Assembly (NCBI GenBank): GCA_002816585.1
Contig: MUCT01000041.1
Location: 49,284 to 113,283 of the forward strand
Direction of reading: 5' to 3'
From: SAR202 cluster bacterium Io17-Chloro-G6
Lineage (GTDB): Bacteria; Chloroflexota; Dehalococcoidia; UBA3495
Length of the DNA: 64,000 bases
Shown: positions 35,639-43,857 of the stretch, piece after piece
Numbering within the stretch: the first letter of the stretch is position 1
Layout: the number at the start of each line of letters is the position of its first letter
The notes under the pieces: generated by a model
Told to the model about the DNA's origin: nothing
Database searches by the model: none
The model's input: only the letters and a program-made list of their open reading frames with translations
Position numbers and translations under genes: made by a program

Positions 35639-36370
35639 ATGCTAATGCAGCCCGAATTACATAACCTCCAGGGCCAGCGGCGCCATGAATCCATCGTACA
35701 GCGGTTCCATGCGTTGATACAGGAGGGGAGCCTGGAGCACGGCGCCAAGCTCCCAGCGGAACGTGTGCTGGCCGAGCAGCTAAAGGTGAGCCGCAGTTCC
35801 GTTAGGGAGGCCATTCGGACTCTGGAGCTTCAGGGCTTGGTGGTGAGCAAACACGGTTCCGGCACCTTCATCAACACCCAGAGCTTGGACGCCGTAGCTA
35901 CCTTGATGACCTCCAACCTGGGCGAGGGAATGGGGGCGGGCGAGGGCCAACTCCGGGATATCTTTGAAGTCCGCCACCTACTTGAACCCCAACTCGCAGC
36001 TTTGGCTGCCCAGAGAGCGACTCCAGAGGATGTGGAACGCCTGGCTGCCATATTGGAAGAACAGAAACATCAGATCATAGAGGGCGAGACCGGGGTGGAC
36101 GCCGACACGGAATTCCATTTTGCTTTGGCGACCGCCACCCACAACACCGCTCTCGTCAAAGTGGTGAGCGCGGTGGAGGATGTCTTGCGGCAGTCTCGGG
36201 ACCAGTCTCTGCAGCAACCGGGTAGGCCCGAACGCTCCCTTGCATCCCATCACCGGATTCTAGAGACGGTCCGGTCCGGAGATCACCGGGGAGCTCTGGA
36301 GGCCATGGAACACCATCTGACCGCGGTGGAGCCGTATGCGGTCTTCCCTAGCGCCTCCGTCGATAGATAA
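35639..36370 (+). CDS. GntR-family (FadR subfamily, FCD domain) transcriptional regulator
   Basis: A 243-residue regulator. The GntR winged helix (residues about 15-80) has LPAERVLAEQLKVSRSSVREAIRTLELQGLVVSKHGSGTF (split over residues about 38-77). The all-helical FCD domain (about 100-225) carries the usual Asp/His metal-site residues around DADTEFHFALATATHN and HHRILE. FadR-subfamily members sense acids such as fatty-acyl-CoA, lactate or pyruvate. A near-consensus promoter and a FadR-type operator precede it. It lies 104 nt before a 2-oxoacid:ferredoxin oxidoreductase operon, the likely target. Confidence 0.9.
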   Translation: MLMQPELHNLQGQRRHESIVQRFHALIQEGSLEHGAKLPAERVLAEQLKVSRSSVREAIRTLELQGLVVSKHGSGTFINTQSLDAVATLMTSNLGEGMGAGEGQLRDIFEVRHLLEPQLAALAAQRATPEDVERLAAILEEQKHQIIEGETGVDADTEFHFALATATHNTALVKVVSAVEDVLRQSRDQSLQQPGRPERSLASHHRILETVRSGDHRGALEAMEHHLTAVEPYAVFPSASVDR

Positions 36371-36474
36371 GGGCACCAAAACGTTTGGACGCCGCTCAAA
36401 CGAGCGTTCCGGCGTCATCGGCTATGACCAGTAGATAAAACGCGCCAGACAACCAAAATCTGAGGAGGAAACTT

Positions 36475-37626
36475 ATGGCCACCCTAGCTGTGGAGGTGGT
36501 GTACCGGGGCATATTCCAAAGAACTCTGGCCCGGAACATCGTCCGAAACATCGTTTTCGCCGCCCGCAAAGACGGCAAGATTGGCACGGCCTTCGGCCGC
36601 TACGGAGACTCTCCCGAACGGAACGGCATCCCGGCCAAGCAATTCGCCATTGTGGCCGATACGCCCCTGGAACTTGAGGAGAGCTTGGCCGTTTACGAAG
36701 CCAACGCCGTGGATGTCACGATTAACGTCGACGACACGATGTGCAAGGGAATTGAGTCTTGGGCCTGGTACGGTCTTCAGCCCATAAACGAGTTGACCAA
36801 ACCGGGCGGCACGCTGATTGTGACCTCGCGTCAGAATGCTGACTCCCTGATAGAAGATATCCACCAGAAAGAAACACCATACAACCTGGCGATCATCCCC
36901 AGCACCGTTAGTTTCTCTGGTCTCTGGGTTTACAAAGACGACCACACCGACATGCGCGCCCTTGGAGCGCTGTGCAAGGTCTGCCCCGACTTGGTCAGCC
37001 TGGAAGCCATGCTCGGATCTGTCAAGGAGCAGACAGGCAACGACGCCAAAGTAGCGTCGGTCCAGCGGGCTCACGACAGGACCATCGGCCGTCCCGTGGA
37101 ACCGGGCGAGGGCAACACCGAAGTACCCTTCTCCTTTGATCTGCCCGGTTGGAAGAGCATGGAAGAGGGCCTAGTGATCCGCGGAATCGCGCCGGGGAGC
37201 GGTTTCAGAGGCGGCGACGAGGGCTACACCCCGGGCCGCAGCGAGGTTTTCAAGAAGTGGAGCACCCGCTCCATGCGGCCTGTGATCAACTTCGACACCT
37301 GCATCAAGTGCACCCTCTGCTGGCTGCAATGTCCCGACACCTGCTTCGACGTGACCTCCGACGGCCTGTATGACGCCAACATGGAATCATGCTGTGGCTG
37401 CGGGGTCTGCGAGGCGGTGTGCCCCGTGCCCGACTGCGTAACCATGGTTAGCGAGTCCGAATTCAACGGCAACGACAGTCAATGGGACGCATGGACGGCC
37501 GACAAAGACGGCTATAACAAGTGGATGACAGTCTTGGTGGAGAACCAAAAGTCCGACACCAGGACCCATGGCTTCCACCACATCGGTCAGTACGCTGAGG
37601 ATATCGCAGAGACGGAGGAAGTTTAA
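36475..37626 (+). CDS. 2-oxoacid:ferredoxin oxidoreductase, fused gamma-delta subunits
   Basis: A 383-residue subunit of a pyruvate-type ferredoxin oxidoreductase. Residues about 1-190 are the gamma domain (VVYRGIFQRTLARNIV; VDVTINVDD). Residues about 270-330 form the delta ferredoxin domain with two 4Fe-4S motifs, CIKCTLCWLQCP and CCGCGVCEAVCP. The complex oxidatively decarboxylates a 2-oxoacid to acyl-CoA and reduces ferredoxin. A GAGGAG site precedes the ATG. The TAA shares one base with the next ATG, showing translational coupling to the alpha subunit. Confidence 0.88.
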   Translation: MATLAVEVVYRGIFQRTLARNIVRNIVFAARKDGKIGTAFGRYGDSPERNGIPAKQFAIVADTPLELEESLAVYEANAVDVTINVDDTMCKGIESWAWYGLQPINELTKPGGTLIVTSRQNADSLIEDIHQKETPYNLAIIPSTVSFSGLWVYKDDHTDMRALGALCKVCPDLVSLEAMLGSVKEQTGNDAKVASVQRAHDRTIGRPVEPGEGNTEVPFSFDLPGWKSMEEGLVIRGIAPGSGFRGGDEGYTPGRSEVFKKWSTRSMRPVINFDTCIKCTLCWLQCPDTCFDVTSDGLYDANMESCCGCGVCEAVCPVPDCVTMVSESEFNGNDSQWDAWTADKDGYNKWMTVLVENQKSDTRTHGFHHIGQYAEDIAETEEV

Positions 37627-38849
37627 TGGCCACCGTACAGGCAGGGCTCTTTCAAGAGTCCACAGAGGAGTTGATCAGCGGCAGCGAGGCTGTGGGCATC
37701 GCCTGCGCCCTTGCCGATGTTGACGTTATCACCGCCTATCCCATTCGGCCCTACGACACGGTGATGCAATACGTGTCCCGTCTCAAGGCCGACGGCGCTT
37801 TCGATTGCGATTTCATCGTCGCCGAGAGTGAGCATTCCCAGTTTGAGATCGTGAAACACGCCTCAGCCGTAGGTGCACGGACCTTCTCCGGTTCCAGCGG
37901 CGTGGGTTGGTTCTACGCCTTCGAGGCCATCACAGTCACCGCAGGGCTTCGGATGCCTGTGGTGGCCATGGTGGGCAACCGTGCGCTGGACGATCCCGGC
38001 GCCTTCGGAGTTGAGCACAACGACGCGCTAGCGGTCCGAGACCTGGGCTGGCATCTCTATTGGGTTGCCACCGCTCAAGAGGCGCTGGACATGGCGCTGA
38101 TGGCGTGGAAGGTGGCCGAGGACCCCCGGGTACTGTTGCCCTTCGCACTTAGCTGCGACGGTTCCTTTCTGACACATTCGCAGGCTATAGTGCAGGTGCC
38201 CGCCCAAGACTTAGTGAAAAAATTCCTGCCGGATTACCAGCGGGGCACGAAGCAATTACACCCGGACAACCCGATCACCGTAGCCCCCCAGGTGAACGAG
38301 GACTGGCTGATGGAGATCCGGCGTCAAACCGACGAAGCCATGCGGCGGACGTCAGGTGTGATCATGGAGGCCCACGAGGAATTCAAAGAGATCTTCGGAC
38401 GAGGAGACCCCAGCCCGTTCATTGAAGAGTTTATGTGCGAAGACGCAGAGATTATACTGGTGGGGATGGGCACGCTTTCCATGCCGGCCCGGGTGGCGGT
38501 CCGCCGGATGCGCGAGGCCGGCAAGAAGGTCGGATTCCTGCGGGTTAAATTCTTCCGGCCCTTCGCCACTGAAGAGATACAGAAGGCGCTGGGCGGAGCC
38601 AAGGCGGTGGCGGTCATCGACCGTGACTATTCTTACGGATCACCGTCCTACGGCGGGGTTCTGTTCCAAGAGCTGCGTTCGGCCCTTTACCCCTTGAAAG
38701 AACGCCCCTTGATGTTGAACTTCATCGCCGGGCTGGGCGGACGAGAGGTCAAGGTTCTTGACATAGAAGAAATGGTTGAAACAACCCAAAAGGCTATCGA
38801 CACTGGTAAAATCGAACAAGAAACCACCTGGGTAGCGGTAAGGGAGTAA
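37626..38849 (+). CDS. 2-oxoacid:ferredoxin oxidoreductase, alpha subunit
   Basis: A 407-residue alpha subunit. The ThDP pyrimidine-binding region includes GSEAVGIACALADVDVITAYPIRPYD, AESEHSQFEIVKHASAVGARTFSGSSGVG and the VMVGNRALDDPGAFG-like block. A later transketolase C-like domain has ILVGMGTLSMPARVAVRRM. It forms the catalytic heart with the beta subunit 4 nt downstream. The set resembles pyruvate:ferredoxin oxidoreductase, but other 2-oxoacids cannot be excluded. Confidence 0.88.
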   Translation: MATVQAGLFQESTEELISGSEAVGIACALADVDVITAYPIRPYDTVMQYVSRLKADGAFDCDFIVAESEHSQFEIVKHASAVGARTFSGSSGVGWFYAFEAITVTAGLRMPVVAMVGNRALDDPGAFGVEHNDALAVRDLGWHLYWVATAQEALDMALMAWKVAEDPRVLLPFALSCDGSFLTHSQAIVQVPAQDLVKKFLPDYQRGTKQLHPDNPITVAPQVNEDWLMEIRRQTDEAMRRTSGVIMEAHEEFKEIFGRGDPSPFIEEFMCEDAEIILVGMGTLSMPARVAVRRMREAGKKVGFLRVKFFRPFATEEIQKALGGAKAVAVIDRDYSYGSPSYGGVLFQELRSALYPLKERPLMLNFIAGLGGREVKVLDIEEMVETTQKAIDTGKIEQETTWVAVRE

Positions 38850-38853
38850 CGAA

Positions 38854-39846
38854 ATGGCCACAGTGCAAGAACTTCCCGCAGTTAGGGGAGTAAAAAATAT
38901 TCCATTGGAGGAGTTGTACTCCTCCGGTCACCGGACCTGTCAAGGCTGCGAATCGGCCCTAGTGATGCGGCTTATGATCAAGGCCGCCGGCCCCCGGACA
39001 ATCGTGCTAGGCAGCACCGGCTGCATGTACGTGGCCAACACCACCTATTACAGCACGCCATGGGTGGTGCCCTGGATGCACACTCAGCTTGGTTCTTCCG
39101 GCTCCGCCGCCACCGGGACCGCGGCGGGCCTCTCAGCCATGATGCGCAAGGGCAAGATGCAACAAGAACCCATCAACGTAATTGCCTTCTGCGGCGACGG
39201 TGGCGGTATGGACATGGGGCTCTCCGCCATATCAGCGGCCCTGCAGCACGATGAATACAACCTGCTGGTTCTGTGCTACGACAACGAGTCCTACGCCAAC
39301 ACCGATATCCAGGCATCGGGCAGCACTCCTTGGGGCGCCAACACCACGTTCAGCCCTCCCGGTAAAGAGACCCGGATCATGAACAACCGGTGGAAGAAGA
39401 ACATGGCCCCCATGCTTGCCGTTGGCCATCCCAATGTTAAGTATGTAGCCACGGCCTGCGGGTCCTACGGGTTGGACTTCAACAACAAGATCCGCCGCGC
39501 CCTGACCATCGGCGGTCCCACCTTCATCCACAGCATCGACCCCTGTCCCAAAGGCTGGGACTACGACCCCAAGTACTCCCACGAACTTGGCATGCTGGCC
39601 ATCGAGGTCGGGATCTGGGTCCAGTATGAAATAATTGACGGCGAGTTGATGCTGAACGGCCCCAGCCGGGCCATCGCCAAGGGAATCCGCAAGCGGAAGC
39701 CCGTGGAAGACTACCTGATGCGCCAGGGCCGCTTCGCCCACTTCACTCCGGAAGACATCAAACACTTCCAGAACAAGGTGGACGAAAGCTGGGAGCAGTG
39801 GTGGCTGCCCGGCGTGATCCCCATCACCGCCGGCCAAGAGGACTGA
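38854..39846 (+). CDS. 2-oxoacid:ferredoxin oxidoreductase, beta subunit
   Basis: A 330-residue beta subunit binding ThDP and a 4Fe-4S cluster. The Cys ligands lie in SGHRTCQGCESAL, GSTGCMYV and a later TACGSYG. The ThDP-Mg motif is AFCGDGGGMDMGL with the following DNESYANTDIQ. A GGGAG site lies ahead of the ATG. It ends the gamma-delta, alpha, beta operon, closed by a terminator. Confidence 0.9.
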   Translation: MATVQELPAVRGVKNIPLEELYSSGHRTCQGCESALVMRLMIKAAGPRTIVLGSTGCMYVANTTYYSTPWVVPWMHTQLGSSGSAATGTAAGLSAMMRKGKMQQEPINVIAFCGDGGGMDMGLSAISAALQHDEYNLLVLCYDNESYANTDIQASGSTPWGANTTFSPPGKETRIMNNRWKKNMAPMLAVGHPNVKYVATACGSYGLDFNNKIRRALTIGGPTFIHSIDPCPKGWDYDPKYSHELGMLAIEVGIWVQYEIIDGELMLNGPSRAIAKGIRKRKPVEDYLMRQGRFAHFTPEDIKHFQNKVDESWEQWWLPGVIPITAGQED

Positions 39847-39906
39847 GCGCCCTAGCGCGGCAGACCCCTGCGGGAGACAGATACCTCCGGTCGATAGCAT
39901 GCAAAA

Positions 39907-39940
39907 GAGGGGCAGACATTGTCCGCCCCTCTCGTTGTTT
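39907..39940 (+). terminator. Terminator of the oxidoreductase operon
   Basis: GAGGGGCAGAC (39907-39917) pairs with GTCCGCCCCTC (39921-39931), with one mismatch and a 3-nt loop, followed by a T-rich tail. Confidence 0.75.
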
Positions 39941-40002
39941 AGTCCCTTACCTTTCGTCCTTCCGCGGAAGGAGGGATGGTTAGGATGGGGGCAGGCCCAT
40001 CG

Positions 40003-40308
40003 TCACTCTGGCTTCGCCAATTCCTTTACTTCGGTCTCCAATCGGTCTCCTAGACGGTCTTTCTCAATTTCCAAGTCGTACTTACTTTGCAGGTTCATCC
40101 AGAACCGCTCGGATGTCCCGAAATACCGGGAAAGCCGAAGAGCCGTATCGGCCGAAACCGCCCGCTTGCCGTGGACGATCTGGTTGATGCGCCGGGGGTG
40201 CACGCCAATGTCCTTGGACAACCGGTATTGGGTAATCTCTGATGGGCGCATAAACTCTTCCAACAATATTTCTCCGGGATGCACCGGCGGCAATTTTTCG
40301 GAGGTCAT
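40003..40308 (-). CDS. higA: HigA-type antitoxin (XRE helix-turn-helix)
   Basis: A 101-residue DNA-binding antitoxin. It begins with PPVHPGEILLEEFMRPSEITQYRLSKDIGVHPRRINQIVHGKR-type sequence (split over residues about 7-48), the standard HigA helix-turn-helix, followed by SADTALRLSRYFGTSERFWMNLQ. It lies 9 nt downstream of the toxin gene, the usual toxin-first order of higBA. It should neutralise HigB and repress the shared promoter. Confidence 0.92.
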   Translation of the reverse strand: MTSEKLPPVHPGEILLEEFMRPSEITQYRLSKDIGVHPRRINQIVHGKRAVSADTALRLSRYFGTSERFWMNLQSKYDLEIEKDRLGDRLETEVKELAKPE

Positions 40309-40317
40309 GTTCTACTC

Positions 40318-40599
40318 CTAGTAATAGTCGGTAATCTCCACTGCATCGGCGTCGCCATCCGTCCAGCGAAAACAGATCCGCCATTGGTCGTTGACACGGA
40401 TACTATATTGGCCGCTTCTGGTTCCGGAGAGCTGCTCCAGGCGGTTGCCGGGAGGAGAACGCAGGTCTTCCAAAGATTCAGCCGCGTCGAGGATCGCTAA
40501 CTTTCGCTGTGCGCTCCGCTGAATATCAGAAGGGAGTCTCCGGGACCTCTCCCGCCGAAAAACGCGTTCGGCCTCCGCACCGCGGAACGACCTAATCAT
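40318..40599 (-). CDS. higB: HigB-type mRNA interferase toxin (RelE superfamily)
   Basis: A 93-residue RelE-fold toxin: MIRSFRGAEAERVFRRE at the start, the central LEDLRSPPGNRLEQLSG, and RSGQYSIRVNDQWRICFRW near the end, the family's catalytic beta-sheet. It would cleave mRNA at the ribosome. The start matches the family, yet no ribosome site precedes it and the -10 box ends 9 nt away, so the mRNA may be leaderless. Confidence 0.92.
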   Translation of the reverse strand: MIRSFRGAEAERVFRRERSRRLPSDIQRSAQRKLAILDAAESLEDLRSPPGNRLEQLSGTRSGQYSIRVNDQWRICFRWTDGDADAVEITDYY

Positions 40600-40608
40600 A
40601 TTGATTCA

Positions 40609-40637
40609 ATAATAGCGTAATGCGCTAATACCGTCAA
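40609..40637 (-). promoter_or_regulatory. higBA promoter with operator palindrome
   Basis: On the minus strand, TTGACG (40632-40637) and TATTAT (40609-40614) are 17 nt apart. Between and partly over them lies the inverted repeat TAGCGTAATGCGCTA (40613-40627), a likely HigA operator. The start codon at 40599 is only about 3 nt from the expected transcription start. Confidence 0.7.
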
Positions 40638-40828
40638 AAACTAGTAGACCTCCCCCCTATTGTCGAAAATCACATCCTCCAAACCTTGCCACCACCTTCG
40701 GTTCGCGTTAGAGTAAGTTCGATTTTGACCTCGCTGTGATATCTGCCTTTGTGGTGCGTGCGGCCGGCGGCGCGCCGGGTGAGGGCTTCCGACCGGAAAT
40801 TCTAGGCCGAAGATTTTAGGAGGACCCG

Positions 40829-41926
40829 ATGGCAAACGACCCGATCAGTCTCTACGATTATGAAGCCAGGGCCAAACTAGTTCTGCCCCACGACAACTGG
40901 GATTTCATCGACGCAGGTGCAATGGACGAGTTCACGACCCGGCGCAACCGGAGCGGCTTTGACCAATTGACCCTGCGACCGCGTTTCATGCGCAGCGTGG
41001 AGGAACGGAAAATCTCTACCACCATGCTGGGGGAGGACCTTAGCATGCCGGTTTTTGTCTGTCCCGCCGGCAGTCACGGGATCGCCCATCCCGACGCCGA
41101 AGTGGCTACCGCCAGGGCCGCCGGCAGGTCAAACACCCTGATGATGCTAAGCACCGCGTCCAACTGCAGCATGGAAGAAGTGGCCGAAGCCGCCACCGGA
41201 CCGCTCTGGTTCCAGTTGTATCACCGGGGCAAAGCACTGACCGAGATGCTGGTGCACCGGGCCGAGGAGGCAGGGTTCAAGGCCATTGTGTTGACGATCG
41301 ATACCCCGGCGCCGAGTCCCAAGGAACGCGACCTCCGTAATAGGTTCGAGCGAAAACTGGAGTTGGGCAACTTCCGCGACTCAGGCTTATCCCACTCGGA
41401 AATCAGCGGCACCGACGACACTCCAGGCTGGGACGTGTCCCGTGCCGACCCCATCACCTGGAATGACCTGGAATGGCTCCGAAGCCTGACATCGCTGCCC
41501 CTGATCCTGAAAGGAGTCCGGGTCGGAGAGGATGCCAAGATAGCCGCGGAAAGCGGAGTTGAAGGCATCCTAGTTTCCACCCACGGCGGCCGGCAACTCG
41601 ACCAGACCATGGGCGCCATCGAAATGGTTCCGGAGATTGTCGAAGCGGTAAACGGCAATTGCGAAGTATACGTGGACTCAGGCGTTCGCCGCGGCAGCGA
41701 CGTGATCAAGGCCCTTGCGTTGGGCGCCAAAGCCGTTGGAATCGGCCGGCCGTTGTTCTGGGGTCTGGCGACCGAGGGCGAAGACGGTGTCCACAACGTG
41801 CTAGAATTGCTGCGGGAAGAGGTTGGCCGGGCCATGGACTTCTGCGGCCAGAGCGACGTGGGCAACCTGGAGTCGGCACTGATCAACATCCCCAACAACT
41901 GGGGACCGGGTTCGACTGCACCGTAA
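40829..41926 (+). CDS. FMN-dependent alpha-hydroxy acid dehydrogenase/oxidase
   Basis: A 365-residue TIM-barrel flavoprotein of the lactate/glycolate oxidase family. LPHDNWDFIDAGAMDEFTTRRN begins the fold, LILKGVRVGEDAK holds the FMN lysine, and STHGGRQLDQTMGAI has the catalytic His and substrate Arg. A late GVRRGSDVIKALALGAKAVGIGRP forms the phosphate site. It oxidises a 2-hydroxy acid to a 2-oxo acid, which could feed the neighbouring 2-oxoacid oxidoreductase; that link is inference. An AGGAGG site precedes the ATG. Confidence 0.88.
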   Translation: MANDPISLYDYEARAKLVLPHDNWDFIDAGAMDEFTTRRNRSGFDQLTLRPRFMRSVEERKISTTMLGEDLSMPVFVCPAGSHGIAHPDAEVATARAAGRSNTLMMLSTASNCSMEEVAEAATGPLWFQLYHRGKALTEMLVHRAEEAGFKAIVLTIDTPAPSPKERDLRNRFERKLELGNFRDSGLSHSEISGTDDTPGWDVSRADPITWNDLEWLRSLTSLPLILKGVRVGEDAKIAAESGVEGILVSTHGGRQLDQTMGAIEMVPEIVEAVNGNCEVYVDSGVRRGSDVIKALALGAKAVGIGRPLFWGLATEGEDGVHNVLELLREEVGRAMDFCGQSDVGNLESALINIPNNWGPGSTAP

Positions 41927-41950
41927 AACGCGGAACAAGCATCAGGTATA

Positions 41951-41989
41951 AAAAGGGCCGCTCCCACGATACGGAAGCGGCCCTTTTTT
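41951..41989 (+). terminator. Terminator after the hydroxyacid oxidase
   Basis: AAAAGGGCCGCT (41951-41962) pairs with AGCGGCCCTTTT (41976-41987), ending in T6. It can act for both convergent genes. Confidence 0.88.
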
Positions 41990-42003
41990 CACCTCTAGAG
42001 ACT

Positions 42004-42807
42004 CTAATCGGCCGCAGCACCAGCCGCGCTGCCGGAACGGACTCCGGAGAACAACTCGGTTAGATACCGGTTGAATATAGACGCTTGCTCGAAGTGGGCC
42101 GAGTGGGCGGCGCCTGGAACTATTTCCATGCGGGAACCGGGAATCACTTTCTGAACCTCGGCGATCACCTCGGGCGGGAATATGGCGTCTTCTTTGCCTA
42201 CGATTAGCAGGGTCGGTATGCGCCAATCAGCGAAGTCCGCGGCCTGGGGGCCGTCATCGCGTCGGAAGCCGGAGATGACCCCGTCCTCGCCTCGGGGCGG
42301 GTTCAGTCCGCCGATCTGCTGATAGAGAAATGTGAGGGCTGGGTTCTCTTCGATGAAACTGGCCGACAGGGATCGTTCGGGTCCATCCGGTGGCGGGTTG
42401 GTGTTTTTCAAAGCTGCCAAAACGCCCTCTGTGGCTACTCCGCCGGTTGTGTCGCCCAACACCAATCCCAAGGTCCGTTCAGGGTGAGCCAACGCGAATC
42501 CAAGACTGCAAAACCCGCCCATGGACTGGGCCACCAAGAAGGCCTTCTCTACCTTCAAGTAGTCCAACAAGGCGGTCACGTCGGCGACGAAGTTCTCCCG
42601 CAGTGGCGAACCGTGCTCGGCGATGGAGGCTCCCCAACCCCGATGGTCAAATGTGATGCAACGGTATTCGCTGGAGAATGCGGCCACCTGCTGCCACCAA
42701 CTCATGTGGTTGCCGCCGCGCCCGTGGGCGAAGATTATCGCCGGGGCCGAGTCGTCGCCGTGGGATTCGTAGTAAAGGTCTATTCCGTTTATTGCTGCTT
42801 TGGGCAC
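42004..42807 (-). CDS. Alpha/beta hydrolase
   Basis: A 267-residue alpha/beta hydrolase. It has the HGRGGNHMSWWQ oxyanion region, the nucleophile elbow VAQSMGGFCSLG with Ser, an Asp in the later VGKEDAIFP strand, and the catalytic His in GAAHSAHFE. The family includes esterases, C-C hydrolases and lactonases, and the substrate is not evident. An alanine-rich C-terminal tail follows the core. Confidence 0.85.
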   Translation of the reverse strand: MPKAAINGIDLYYESHGDDSAPAIIFAHGRGGNHMSWWQQVAAFSSEYRCITFDHRGWGASIAEHGSPLRENFVADVTALLDYLKVEKAFLVAQSMGGFCSLGFALAHPERTLGLVLGDTTGGVATEGVLAALKNTNPPPDGPERSLSASFIEENPALTFLYQQIGGLNPPRGEDGVISGFRRDDGPQAADFADWRIPTLLIVGKEDAIFPPEVIAEVQKVIPGSRMEIVPGAAHSAHFEQASIFNRYLTELFSGVRSGSAAGAAAD

Positions 42808-43029
42808 AGTGGGCCTCCTCTAAATTAGGATTCTCAGAGGGTTCATGATCTGACGCCAAGTATACCCCATGCCCTTTATTGGGGCCCTTTGGCTTGTCTC
42901 GCCGGGCCGGATGGCCCTGCCGCCATGCGGAGACCCGGGAGATAATGACGATGACTTGGAGTGCTTGGGCAGCGGGCTGATGACTACATATCACGCCAGG
43001 TCTGCCCAAGCCCGGAAGGAGGCGGTGAA

Positions 43030-43263
43030 ATGGTGACAATTACGTTACCCACAAAAGTCCCTGAGGGGGTCTTGGATCCCGAAACGGAGGTTCGTCACGT
43101 CCCCGATCATCTTGTTAAAGAATTGGAGGAGCTTGTCGAGCACTCGGAAGCTGAGCCGGAGTTGGTCCACTGGTTCCATTTCGTGCCCTGCGCTGGGGTC
43201 CGCTACTATACCTATCACACCTCTCCATCCCCCGTGGAGTCGATCCGTCCCAGGAAGCAATAA
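43030..43263 (+). CDS. Small protein of unknown function
   Basis: A 77-residue acidic protein starting MVTITLPTKVPEGVLDPE, with a central EELVEHSEAEPELVHWFHF helix and a YYTYHTSPSP stretch. AGGAGG at 43017-43022 is 7 nt before the ATG, which supports translation. The frame is open upstream, but this site decides the start. No family was recognised and there is no signal peptide. Confidence 0.5.
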   Translation: MVTITLPTKVPEGVLDPETEVRHVPDHLVKELEELVEHSEAEPELVHWFHFVPCAGVRYYTYHTSPSPVESIRPRKQ

Positions 43264-43395
43264 TCCATTACGGGGTCTTCTGCGATTCGGCGTTTCTAAC
43301 GGCCTGCCTAATAACTGTCCTGCCCGGCCATGTAGGCTGTGGCTCAACCCCGATGTTTCGCTTGATGTTTACGTTGGCGCTTTTGGAGGAAGGCT

Positions 43396-43722
43396 ATGTT
43401 ATTCGAACATGCAATGATGAAGCGGTGGATGGGGCGCAAAAGCCCCGAGGGCATCGCCGCCATGATGAAAGAAATGATGCCCTTGATGTTTGAAAAGATG
43501 GGACCGGGCGGCATGGCCAACATGATGCCGACCATGATGGAGGGCTCCTTCGAAATGATGAAGCCTGAAGAAATGGAACGGATGATGCACGATGCCATGC
43601 CCAAGATGATGGACCACTGTTTTTCCAAGATGGATGACAGTCAACGGCGAAGCGTACTATCGATGTGCCGGGAATCCCTGGACCGGATGGAGGAAAAATT
43701 CCTGGAACCCGCCGCGTCCTAG
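43396..43722 (+). CDS. Methionine-rich small helical protein
   Basis: A 108-residue protein with 26 methionines, many in MM or MxxM spacing (AAMMKEMMPLM, NMMPTMMEG, EMMKPEEMERMMHDAMPKMM). Two Cys occur near the end (DHCFSKM; LSMCRES). It has no signal peptide. GGAGGAAGG lies directly upstream of the ATG. The Met arrays recall copper(I)-binding or oxidant-scavenging proteins, and a predicted hemerythrin-type gene lies next on the opposite strand. Function is unknown. Confidence 0.7.
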   Translation: MLFEHAMMKRWMGRKSPEGIAAMMKEMMPLMFEKMGPGGMANMMPTMMEGSFEMMKPEEMERMMHDAMPKMMDHCFSKMDDSQRRSVLSMCRESLDRMEEKFLEPAAS

Positions 43723-43765
43723 GCCCATATCTCCCCACGGCTCAGCCATCTCTCCTACAAAAAAA

Positions 43766-43802
43766 CACGGCGGACCCAATTTATAGTGCGCCGTGGTTTT
43801 TT
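43766..43802 (+). terminator. Terminator after the Met-rich gene
   Basis: CACGGCG (43766-43772) pairs with CGCCGTG (43789-43795), followed by T6. It sits between convergent genes. Confidence 0.7.
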
Positions 43803-43857
43803 CATCCGATCAATTGTCCGGCAATGCAGGCTAGCCGAGCATGGCCTTCACCTTTTC

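Noticed and set aside
35386..35814. Upstream extension of the geranylgeranyl-reductase-like frame
   Set aside because: It runs antisense into the fadR promoter and coding region, lacks family sequence, and a ribosome site supports the internal TTG.
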